Assembly (NCBI RefSeq): GCF_050433125.1
Contig: NZ_JBNPXV010000001.1
Location: 124,001-188,000 of the forward strand
Source of the DNA: Roseimarinus sediminis
GTDB lineage: Bacteria; Bacteroidota; Bacteroidia; Bacteroidales; Prolixibacteraceae
Direction: 5' to 3'
Length of the DNA stretch: 64,000 nt
Shown here: positions 1 through 7,066 of the stretch, one piece after another
How the letters are laid out: each line of letters starts with the position of its first letter
How positions within the stretch are numbered: the first letter of the stretch is position 1
Program-made: the position numbers and the translations under genes
Notes under the pieces: generated by a model
What the model was told of the DNA's origin: nothing
The model's input: the letters and a program-made list of their open reading frames with translations, nothing else
The model's database searches: none

Positions 1-81
1 TGGGGGTTGTGATTTATGTCCTTCAGGGTATTGTCAGCAAAATTTGGTTAAAATACTACTTGTACGGACCCCTGGAGTGGC

Positions 82-110
82 TTTGGCGCAGTGGAACCTA
101 TTTATCTTTT
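82..110 (+). promoter_or_regulatory. Possible Bacteroidota sigma-70 promoter
   Basis: A TTTG at 82-85 and TATCTTTT at 103-110 (one mismatch to the TAnnTTTG -7 element) are separated by 17 bases, slightly short of the usual 19-20. Transcription would begin near 117, before the ATG at 148. This is one reason to prefer that ATG over the GTG at 91. Confidence 0.33.
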
Positions 111-147
111 CAACCTTTTAAAAAGAAATCACCAAAAGAGTAGAAAT

Positions 148-879
148 ATGAGACAAGTCAAGACATTAGGGATCGTTGTATGGATGGTTTGTTCCTTTTT
201 TTCCACAAACCATACATTGGCACAGTCTGGCAATAGTTTTAAGCACCTAAGTAAAAAAGAACAAAGTATTATTGCCATTGCCTCAACAGCAGGGATGGGC
301 CATTTGTCAGAGTTAAAGACGAAATTGCATGCAGGCCTGGATGCCGGATTGACCATCAATGAAATCAAAGAAATCATGGTACACCTGTATGCCTATTGCG
401 GATTTCCCCGCAGTATTCGTGGTTTGCAGACATTAATGGAGGTACTTGATGAGCGAAAGGCAAAAGGAATTGAAGATGAATGGGGTGCCGATGCATCACC
501 AATCAGTGATGAACGAAGTAAATATGACCGGGGAAAAGCAAATTTAGAAGAACTGATCGGGAGGCCGTTAAACGAGCCACAAAGCGCTTATGCTGCCTTT
601 GCTCCAACAATAGAAGTCTTTCTAAAAGAGCATTTATTTGCCGACATTTTCGACCGCGATGTTTTGACCTTTGCAGACCGAGAGTTAGTAAGCATCTCTG
701 TAATAAGCGCTATTGGCGGTGCCGAACCCATGCTTAAAAGTCATTTGGCCATTTGCCTTAATTTAGGTTTCAGCCACCAACAATTGAATGAATTTTTGAG
801 TGTCATCAAATCAACCGTGGGGAAAAAAGAGGCAAAGGCTGCTCAGCTTGTGTTAAATGAAGTGCTTAGCTCCCGATAA
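148..879 (+). CDS. Exported carboxymuconolactone decarboxylase-like protein (two CMD domains)
   Basis: The 243-residue protein has two alpha-helical CMD/AhpD-like domains, roughly residues 30-110 (AIASTAGMGH, EIMVHLYAYCGFPRS) and 160-240 (LVSISVISAIGG, LAICLNLGFS). This is the tandem arrangement of carboxymuconolactone decarboxylase family proteins. The ATG at 148 was chosen because the protein then begins with a signal peptide (positively charged start, hydrophobic core, cleavage near TLAQ); the GTG at 91 would add 19 hydrophilic residues in front. The first domain has one Cys where AhpD has a CxxC pair, so peroxidase-reductase activity is doubtful. The cupin lipoprotein gene starts 18 bases downstream, and CMD-cupin pairs are a common arrangement. 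The substrate is unknown; an envelope location is inferred from the signal peptide. Confidence 0.85.
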   Translation: MRQVKTLGIVVWMVCSFFSTNHTLAQSGNSFKHLSKKEQSIIAIASTAGMGHLSELKTKLHAGLDAGLTINEIKEIMVHLYAYCGFPRSIRGLQTLMEVLDERKAKGIEDEWGADASPISDERSKYDRGKANLEELIGRPLNEPQSAYAAFAPTIEVFLKEHLFADIFDRDVLTFADRELVSISVISAIGGAEPMLKSHLAICLNLGFSHQQLNEFLSVIKSTVGKKEAKAAQLVLNEVLSSR

Positions 880-897
880 ATAAAAACCAATTTGATA

Positions 898-1383
898 ATG
901 AAGAATAGTTTTAAATACAGCTTGCTATTTTGTGTGATTCTTGTTGCATCGTGCAATATGAAAAATAGCACCAATGAACCCCTTGCGCTAAGCGAACCTT
1001 GTTTTCCCAAGGGTGGATTACTAAAAAGTCCGAACTTCACCGGCACCGTTTGGTTGAATATGATGGGAGCCAAAGACACTGCCCTGCATGCCAGTTATGG
1101 ATATGTAAGCTTTGCACCTGAAGCAAGAACCAACTGGCATTCACATCCGGGAGGGCAAATCCTTTTTATTACTGAAGGAAAGGGTTATTATCAGGCAAAA
1201 GGGCAAGCAGCCCAATTGCTGCAAAAAGGCGATTATGTTGAGATCCCTCCCAATGTGGTACATTGGCACGGAGCAGCACCCGATAGTAAATTTGCACACC
1301 TCGCAGTGAGTATGAATACCAACCGGGGAGGTGCAGTCTGGCTGGGCGCTGTTACGGAGCAGGAATACAGCTTTGATAACTAA
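898..1383 (+). CDS. Cupin-domain lipoprotein
   Basis: The 161-residue protein starts with a lipoprotein signal (lipobox VASC, Cys near residue 19) followed by a single conserved cupin barrel. The metal-binding cupin motif 1 reads WHSHPGGQILFITEGKGYY and motif 2 reads PPNVVHWHGA. The His and Glu ligands expected for a metal-bound cupin are therefore present. The ATG at 898 was preferred over the in-frame TTG two codons earlier. It is very probably co-transcribed with the upstream CMD-like gene, and fused or paired CMD-cupin proteins are known in many bacteria. The reaction is not known; this pair appears to act outside the cytoplasm. Confidence 0.85.
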   Translation: MKNSFKYSLLFCVILVASCNMKNSTNEPLALSEPCFPKGGLLKSPNFTGTVWLNMMGAKDTALHASYGYVSFAPEARTNWHSHPGGQILFITEGKGYYQAKGQAAQLLQKGDYVEIPPNVVHWHGAAPDSKFAHLAVSMNTNRGGAVWLGAVTEQEYSFDN

Positions 1384-1384
1384 A

Positions 1385-1617
1385 ATGAAATTCTTCGTTA
1401 AAACAATATTCAGTAAAAAGCTGGACCGGTATTACATTGGTTCAACAGAATTATCGCCTGAAGAAAGATTATCCCTACACCTATCGAAGCATTATGGAAA
1501 TTCAAAACCCCGATTAAATCGGGGGCAAAAACTGATGATTGGGAACTCAGGTCCCACATTGAATGCAGCTCAATCTCCCAAGCCAGAAAGTTAGACAACC
1601 ACCTTATTGAATTTTAG
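1385..1617 (+). pseudogene. Frameshifted GIY-YIG endonuclease-like gene
   Basis: From the ATG at 1385 the first frame gives a short GIY-YIG N-terminus (SKKLDRYYIGSTE, LSLHLSKHYGNSK) of the small UvrC/SLX1-like type common in Bacteroidota. After position 1507 the match breaks at the palindrome CCCCGATTAAATCGGGG. The expected C-terminal part (KTDDWELRSHIECSSISQAR, then KLDNHLIEF) continues in another frame to a stop at 1615-1617. The normal family tail after HI/HL, roughly 15-20 residues, is also missing. The gene is thus broken twice. It lies one base after the cupin stop. Confidence 0.75.
1508..1524. repeat. 17-base palindrome inside the GIY-YIG remnant
   Basis: CCCCGATT-A-AATCGGGG is a perfect inverted repeat. 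It sits exactly where the reading frame of the GIY-YIG gene shifts, which suggests a small palindromic insertion rather than random decay. Confidence 0.6.
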
Positions 1618-1853
1618 TTTCTTCTTTCAACGAAAAGTCGATCGAATAAATGTACAAATACAAATAAAGTCGTCTGTAAAATTGTATTCCTACACTTATA
1701 GTTGTCCGTGAAAATGAAATCCGAAACAAGTCAACCATGAGAAGAAGCGCCTTAAAACAAATTTGATTTCTTTTGAACTTGTAAGTCGGTAGCACGTGAA
1801 CATTGGTTTCAGGCCATTGACGAGTTAAACCTCATCACAGGGTGAAGGCGGAC

Positions 1854-2939
1854 TTATTTCTTTTTTATATCCCCAATCTGTTTTAGAAACTTATCAAAGT
1901 CCGATTCAAACAGCCTGTCCTGCACCACCCTGAATTTTTCATATTCGTTTTCGGCCTTTAGCTTTGCTTCAAGCATTGATATTTTACCGGCATCCCGCAA
2001 AATTGGATAGTCAGACAGTTCGAGGAATTTGATCAAAAATATCTCCCAATCCTTCATGTTCATTACCTGACGGTTGATTGCCCTTGTTTCGGCCAAATCG
2101 AGATAGGCACTTACAATTCGTTCCAATGCCTTGATATGCTCCTCATTCAGGTAGTTTTTTGCAATGATAACATCGTTTTTTAGTATTTTTCCATCAGGTG
2201 CTTGTTTCCATGTTTTTAAGCCCATATTAATTTTCGCTGCATCGGCTTCGGTGTATATTATTTCGGCAGCTGTTTTGCCGGTAATTGCCCAATGAAGTTT
2301 ATTTTGAACGGTAGCAAAAAACTGTTTTGTGATATCTGCTTTGCTGTCGTAGTCAGCTGAAAGAGAATATATATCGGTTATTTTCTGGTATAACCGGCGT
2401 TCGCTCATCCGTATTTCTCGGATACGTTCCAGCATTTCATCGAAATAATCCTGCCCGAAATGTTTTATTTGCTTCAGGCGCTCATCGTCCATGGCAAAGC
2501 CTTTGATGATGTATTCGTGTAAAATACCGGTAGCCCATTTTCTAAATTCAACAGCCCGGTGCGAGTTTACACGGTAGCCCACTGAAACAATGGCTTTCAG
2601 ATTATAGTATTTAACCTCTTTCTCTTGCGTTTTGCCTTCAATGGCTCCGTGTTGAGTGGTGTGTGCAAAATTTGCACATACCACTTTTTCGTCAAGCTCG
2701 TCCGATTCAAAAATGTTTTTTAAATGTTTACTGATTACACTCCTATCTTTCTCAAACAGCACAGACAAGGCTTTTTGGGTAAGCCATAATGTTTCGTCCT
2801 TAAAAAACACATCGATGTTTACCTTGCCATCGACCGTTTTGAAGATTACAAAGTTGGAGAACTTTTGTAAACCATTGTTGTCATTATGTTTTTCGATGTC
2901 TGCCATAGCCATTGATTTATTGCTGTTTCTCATTCCCAA
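1854..2939 (-). CDS. RhuM family protein (virulence protein RhuM-like)
   Basis: The 361-residue protein carries the RhuM family signature. It has an N-terminal winged-helix-like segment (FFKDETLWLTQKALSVLFEK, then DRSVISKHLKNIFESDEL) and the central motif KYYNLKAIVSVGYRVNSHRA (about residues 109-128), which also occurs in phage antirepressor/KilA-N-like proteins. The C-terminal half is helical and charged, without a recognised catalytic motif. RhuM was named from a Salmonella pathogenicity island. Its biochemical role is unknown, but it often lies in genomic islands and near restriction-modification loci; no restriction genes are seen here. The gene stands alone; the nearest upstream feature is the direct-repeat array at 3200-3340. 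Confidence 0.85.
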   Translation of the reverse strand: MGMRNSNKSMAMADIEKHNDNNGLQKFSNFVIFKTVDGKVNIDVFFKDETLWLTQKALSVLFEKDRSVISKHLKNIFESDELDEKVVCANFAHTTQHGAIEGKTQEKEVKYYNLKAIVSVGYRVNSHRAVEFRKWATGILHEYIIKGFAMDDERLKQIKHFGQDYFDEMLERIREIRMSERRLYQKITDIYSLSADYDSKADITKQFFATVQNKLHWAITGKTAAEIIYTEADAAKINMGLKTWKQAPDGKILKNDVIIAKNYLNEEHIKALERIVSAYLDLAETRAINRQVMNMKDWEIFLIKFLELSDYPILRDAGKISMLEAKLKAENEYEKFRVVQDRLFESDFDKFLKQIGDIKKK

Positions 2940-3199
2940 ATTATTTTTTTCAGGTACTAAAGTAGGAAAATGATTACTTAATCACTGATGGTATTTATGA
3001 AATCATCCTGGAAAGTACTTAGCTCAGCATCTTCAATTCACCTGCAAAGGAGGGGCTACAAACACACAGCCTAAAACTTAAAGAGTAAAGTACGCTTGTA
3101 TTGTTGCTTTTCATCATTATTACTTTGGCACTTTTCACCAGGTGGCATCGAAGACAATAAGTCAGTACAATAAATCTTACCCCGCAGGGTAAATGCCAA

Positions 3200-3340
3200 A
3201 TCCATCACTAAGGGTTTACAACATCCATCACTAAGGGTTTGGTATCCCGGTCGGTAAGGGTTTACAACCTTGGTCGGTAAGGGTTTGGTATCTCAGTCGG
3301 TAAGGGTTTTTCATCTCAGTCGGTAAGGGTTTTTTTTATT
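3200..3340. repeat. Six-copy degenerate direct-repeat array, 21-25 base period
   Basis: Six units share the core AAGGGTTT. Two begin ATCCATCACTAAGGGTTT (3200, 3223) and four carry GGTCGGTAAGGGTTT or CAGTCGGTAAGGGTTT (from about 3244, 3269, 3290 and 3313). The tails alternate ACAAC, GGT, ACAAC, GGT, TTTTTC and a T run, so a double unit may itself have been duplicated. There are no unique spacers, which argues against CRISPR. The array lies 260 bases upstream of the RhuM start and just beyond the terminator of the HU-like gene. Confidence 0.9.
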
Positions 3341-3366
3341 GTTAAACCGCAAGTAAAAGCCATATC

Positions 3367-3402
3367 AAAAAAGCAGCATGAACCATTAGCGATTCATGCT
3401 GC
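3367..3402 (-). terminator. Rho-independent terminator of the HU-like gene
   Basis: A perfect 10-base stem GCAGCATGAA/TTCATGCTGC with a 10-base loop is followed on the minus strand by six T residues (3372-3367). It lies 50 bases past the stop of the gene at 3452-4159. Confidence 0.85.
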
Positions 3403-3451
3403 CTGCTACTGGTCATCGGCTCAATGCCCTCTTCCAGCGTTCATTACTTAC

Positions 3452-4159
3452 TTAAGCTCCACCTGAAACGGTTAAGAGCTTCCGGTGGGTCGTTTCACGA
3501 AGTGTTTTGCTTCCGGGATATTTTACCTTCAGCAACAATTCGTACTCTCCGGCTGCCAGTTCGGGGACCATGAAAATGACCTTCGAGGGCTTGTTCATGG
3601 CTACCGTACTGACTTTCGTTGCCGTGCCGTCGGTGGCTACCAGCCAGATGCCCTGTTCTTCATCGGTCGCATCAAAAGCAATGCGGCTTCCCTGGATCTC
3701 GCCGATGCCCTTCGAGGTGAGCACATCGTTGGTGGTATGGCTCAATACGTCGATGTACTGCTCGATGTAAGGCGACTTGTCGGTCGGGTCGATTTTCTCT
3801 GTTTTGATCTCCCTGATCGCGTCGCGAATCAGCAAACCCGGGTTCAGGTTGTATTTCAGCACATGCCGGTTCGGGTCGAAACTGTCGGCCGGACTGCTGA
3901 AAACGCCGCTGATGGAAGGCTGGCCGTTGCACAGGGGCAGGTTAATGGAATAACCTTCGGTAATCACGTCGCCAATCACCTGATGAAAGAGGTTAAGCAC
4001 TGCGTATACATCGGTGCCTGTGAGTGAGGTGCCTCGTCTGAGCATCTCCTTCACCACATCGTCGAGGGTATAGCTCCGGCTGGTATTTACCTGGGCCATG
4101 AAATCGGACGGATCGGGTGTCAGATAGTTCTCTGCCAAATAATACTTCAAAGTATTCAT
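3452..4159 (-). CDS. HU-like DNA-binding protein with C-terminal DUF4469-type domain
   Basis: The 235-residue protein resembles the large HU/IHF-like family of Bacteroidota (Pfam HU-DNA_bdg, PF14848, with a DUF4469-like C-terminus). Residues 1-120 contain the HU-type helices (TLDDVVKEMLRRGTSLTGTD, LFHQVIGDVITEGYSINLPL) and the beta arm region (GVFSSPADSFDPNRHVLKY). Residues 150-235 form a beta-rich domain (IWLVATDGTATKVS, LAAGEYELLLKVKYPG). It is about 2.5 times the length of ordinary HU. Its precise function is not established; architectural DNA binding is inferred from the fold. It has its own terminator. It is flanked by the direct-repeat array downstream and by the hairpin-rich region upstream. 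Confidence 0.8.
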   Translation of the reverse strand: MNTLKYYLAENYLTPDPSDFMAQVNTSRSYTLDDVVKEMLRRGTSLTGTDVYAVLNLFHQVIGDVITEGYSINLPLCNGQPSISGVFSSPADSFDPNRHVLKYNLNPGLLIRDAIREIKTEKIDPTDKSPYIEQYIDVLSHTTNDVLTSKGIGEIQGSRIAFDATDEEQGIWLVATDGTATKVSTVAMNKPSKVIFMVPELAAGEYELLLKVKYPGSKTLRETTHRKLLTVSGGA

Positions 4160-4190
4160 AGTGAATAGAATTAAAGTTCAACTGCTTAAC

Positions 4191-4837
4191 AGGAGAAGCA
4201 TACATGCTTTCCTGCCAGGCTGAATTGATGTAATAACTGTCTTTTTTTGATGAAAGACTTGCCAATTCAGAAGAGCCAGGAGGAGTTTTAGAACTCCTTC
4301 GGGAGTTCTGATTTGATAGTGCAGACAGGAAACTGTGAATAAGAACAGTTCCTTCGGGAAGATAACGGCATTCCCCCTTGGAGGAATGAATGCATTGACC
4401 TGGCGAATTTTTCGCCTCAATGCTTTAGATGTTGGACATTTTGGCTTTTAATTCATACTTTTGTTCCGTTTACCGGAGCCTGTGTTTGTTCGACGGAAGC
4501 TCCGCGTTAGACACTCAATTTTGGGCAAACTGCCTGTTTCGAACCGGCATTTTGCCCTTAATTATTTCTACAACACTCAAGAAGTGTGGCCTGAACCGAC
4601 CTGGATATAAGTGACTTCAATTTTGGGGGTACAGGCCTGACCTGAATGATTATTTAAGCACATACAAAATAATACAAACTATTTAAAAAGTCAATAGCTT
4701 TGCTATTTAAAGGGGCAGGAAATATTGATTTGAGGAAATTTGCCTGTCCTCAATTGTCTGAACATTGGGTAGTGCTTGATTTATGATGGCCCGTACCTGT
4801 TGAATTGGCTATTGATTCAGCTTTTAAACTTAAAGCT
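4191..4837. other. Hairpin-rich non-coding region
   Basis: The 869 bases between 4160 and 5028 contain no convincing gene but many inverted repeats. They are 4191-4213 (bulged 9-10 base stem), 4290-4309 (8-base stem with a TTCG loop), 4328-4352, 4369-4388 (CATTCC/GGAATG), 4392-4423 (7+6 base pairs, one CCT bulge), 4474-4504 (CGGAGC/GCTCCG), 4523-4557 (GGGCAAA, TGCC and GTT all paired, with single mismatches), 4573-4587, 4693-4707 (AATAGC/GCTATT) and 4819-4837. GGAGTT at 4282 and at 4302 compete for AACTCC at 4292. The first five lie just upstream of the HU-like gene and may belong to its leader. No known RNA family is recognised. Short open frames here lack codon bias or family matches. Confidence 0.65.
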
Positions 4838-5028
4838 GGTAGCACCAAAATTAATCAATCAACCCACTTTCGCAAAGCCCTTTTTCCGCTTCCTAATAAA
4901 TTTGTTGCCTTATTTGTCCAAAATGTACCATCCTGTAAATGAAATACTGCTTAAGTTTGATGACCTTGCTTAAGTAGTCAGCAGCCATTGTTACGGCAAG
5001 ATTTTAAAGGACCGCTAAACCTATTCCT

Positions 5029-7053
5029 ATGAATTCAAAAAAACACTTAACATCGAAAGGCAAACTGCCAGTCTTCACGCTCCTTCTCCTCTTCTTTTTT
5101 GTGATGAACAGTTGTGACCAAAAACCTGTACACAGCATCGGTGCCGACATCTCCTTTGTACCGCAAATGGAAGCACGGGGAAGTATTTACTACGATGAAA
5201 ACAACAAGGAGAAGGACATCTGTCAAATCATGGCCGACAGCCATTTCGACAACATCCGTTTACGCCTTTTTGTGAACCCCGAAGCAGAAAACGGTTATTC
5301 GAAAGAAGGTTTCTGTGGCCTCGAAGAAACAGTTAAAATGGCCCAAAGGATAAAAAGTGCCGGAATGGACTTCACCCTGAACTTTCATTACAGCGACACC
5401 TGGGCCGATCCTGACAAGCAATTTAAACCATCGGCATGGGAAGGGCTTAGCGGAAAAGAACTGGAAAAGGCCTTGTACGACTATACCAAAATGGCATTAA
5501 GCACTTTTAAAGAGGCAGGTGCTGAGCCGGATATTATTCAGGTGGGAAACGAAATCAGCCACGGCATGGTTTGGCCCGAAGGAAGGGTGCTTGACAATGC
5601 CACCGAAGAAAACTGGGCAACACTGATGCGCTTATACAAAGCAGGCCAAAAGGCATGTCGTGAAGTGCTACCTGAAACCCAACTGATGGTTCACCTGGCA
5701 CTTGGTGGACAGAACACCCTGTGCCGCGAGTTTCTCGACAAGATGAATACCTACGGCGCTGAGTTCGACATCATTGGCCTGTCGTACTACGAACGCTGGC
5801 ACGAAACCTACAACGATCTGAAATTCAATTTATACGATCTGGCCGAACGATACAACAAGCCGGTTTGTGTGGCCGAATATGGTGCCAATAAGGACAACAT
5901 CAGGCATATCAACGACATTGTCCGGTCTGTTCCCAATAATTTAGGTTACGGAACCATGGCCTGGGAACCCATACGCGTACTTTTCGACAGGGAAGGGAAA
6001 CCTTCGGAAGAAATCTTTGACCTATATACAGAAATGCACAGACAGTATTCCAAACCTGCTTTTGAACCCGATGTTGCGCCGCCCTTTGAGCGGACCGTTG
6101 ATATAGAAAAACCGGTCATTGGTGCCGACATTTCCTTTGTTCCCCAGGAAGAAGCCAGAGGAAAAACTTACTCAGACCAGGGCCTTGAAAAGGACGTGCT
6201 TGAAATCTTAAAAGACCACCGGTTCAACTGGGTTCGCTTACGCTTATTTGTCGATCCCGATGCTGAAAATGGTTATTCACGGGGTGGTGAAGGCTATTGC
6301 GGTTTGGAAAAGACACTTGCTATGGCCAAAAGGGTAAAAGCCTCGGGGATGAAGTTCCTGCTCGACTTCCACTACAGTGATACCTGGGCCGACCCGGGTA
6401 AACAATTTACCCCATCGGCATGGAAGGAGCTGCATGGCTCGGCCCTCGAAGGCAAAATTTACAGCTACACCAACGAAACCCTACAACGCTTTATCGACGA
6501 AGGCGTACGGCCCGATATGGTTCAGGTTGGAAACGAAATTAACAACGGCATGCTTTGGCCCATCGGTAAACTTCCCGATGGAAAAGAGAAAGTGAATTCA
6601 ACAGAAGAAATGGAAAGCTTTTGCGTGCTTTTGCGTTGTGCCAGTGCAGCAGTGCGGGCTGCCGATCCCGACATTACCGTGATGGTGCACATTGCCTGCG
6701 GCGGGCAAAACCCCGAATCGGTGGCTTTCTTCGACAAAATTATCAGCCGCGATGTGAAATTCGACGTCATTGGCCAGTCGTACTACCCCGAATACCACGG
6801 CACCCTCGAAGACCTCGAAGCGAACCTCAACGACCTGGTTAAACGCTACAACAAACCCATCTTTGTGGTTGAATACCACGAAAACAGAAAAGAAATTAAC
6901 GACATCGTTCGGAACATCCCCAATGGAATGGGACTGGGAACGTTTATCTGGGAGCCAACATCGCCCCGTTGGGGAGGCTTGTTCGATCGCGACGGAGCTA
7001 CCAACAAGCACATCGATATTTATCCTGCATTTTACGAACAGTACAACAACTAA
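5029..7053 (+). CDS. Tandem GH53 endo-beta-1,4-galactanase lipoprotein
   Basis: The 674-residue protein begins with a lipoprotein signal (VMNSC, Cys29) and then holds two complete GH53 TIM-barrel domains, residues about 36-345 and 362-672. Each starts with the same IGADISFVPQ motif. Both keep the catalytic pair: acid/base Glu in QVGNEI (E175, E503) and nucleophile Glu at the end of strand 7 (VAEYGAN E283, VVEYHEN E615). GH53 enzymes cut beta-1,4-galactan, a side chain of rhamnogalacturonan-I (RG-I). Lipidation suggests anchoring at the outer membrane. It is the first gene of a run of glycosidases and lies 13 bases before the GH2 gene. A single GH53 domain is the normal form, so the tandem copy is unusual; the domains have diverged moderately, so the duplication is not recent. 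Confidence 0.93.
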   Translation: MNSKKHLTSKGKLPVFTLLLLFFFVMNSCDQKPVHSIGADISFVPQMEARGSIYYDENNKEKDICQIMADSHFDNIRLRLFVNPEAENGYSKEGFCGLEETVKMAQRIKSAGMDFTLNFHYSDTWADPDKQFKPSAWEGLSGKELEKALYDYTKMALSTFKEAGAEPDIIQVGNEISHGMVWPEGRVLDNATEENWATLMRLYKAGQKACREVLPETQLMVHLALGGQNTLCREFLDKMNTYGAEFDIIGLSYYERWHETYNDLKFNLYDLAERYNKPVCVAEYGANKDNIRHINDIVRSVPNNLGYGTMAWEPIRVLFDREGKPSEEIFDLYTEMHRQYSKPAFEPDVAPPFERTVDIEKPVIGADISFVPQEEARGKTYSDQGLEKDVLEILKDHRFNWVRLRLFVDPDAENGYSRGGEGYCGLEKTLAMAKRVKASGMKFLLDFHYSDTWADPGKQFTPSAWKELHGSALEGKIYSYTNETLQRFIDEGVRPDMVQVGNEINNGMLWPIGKLPDGKEKVNSTEEMESFCVLLRCASAAVRAADPDITVMVHIACGGQNPESVAFFDKIISRDVKFDVIGQSYYPEYHGTLEDLEANLNDLVKRYNKPIFVVEYHENRKEINDIVRNIPNGMGLGTFIWEPTSPRWGGLFDRDGATNKHIDIYPAFYEQYNN

Positions 7054-7066
7054 TCAAGCATAAGAC

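Noticed and set aside
1604..1795. Minus-strand open frame of 63 codons
   Set aside because: Basic, AT-rich sequence without recognisable features; part overlaps the GIY-YIG remnant.
3200..3340. Possible CRISPR array
   Set aside because: Units are contiguous at 21-25 bases with no unique spacers, and no cas genes are present.
4474..4557. attC-like integron site (GTTAGAC near a CGGAGC/GCTCCG stem)
   Set aside because: The paired inverse core is missing, no integrase or cassette array is present, and the core fits by chance.
4429..4973. Short open frames in the hairpin region
   Set aside because: They overlap strong inverted repeats, have no family resemblance and no promoter or start context.
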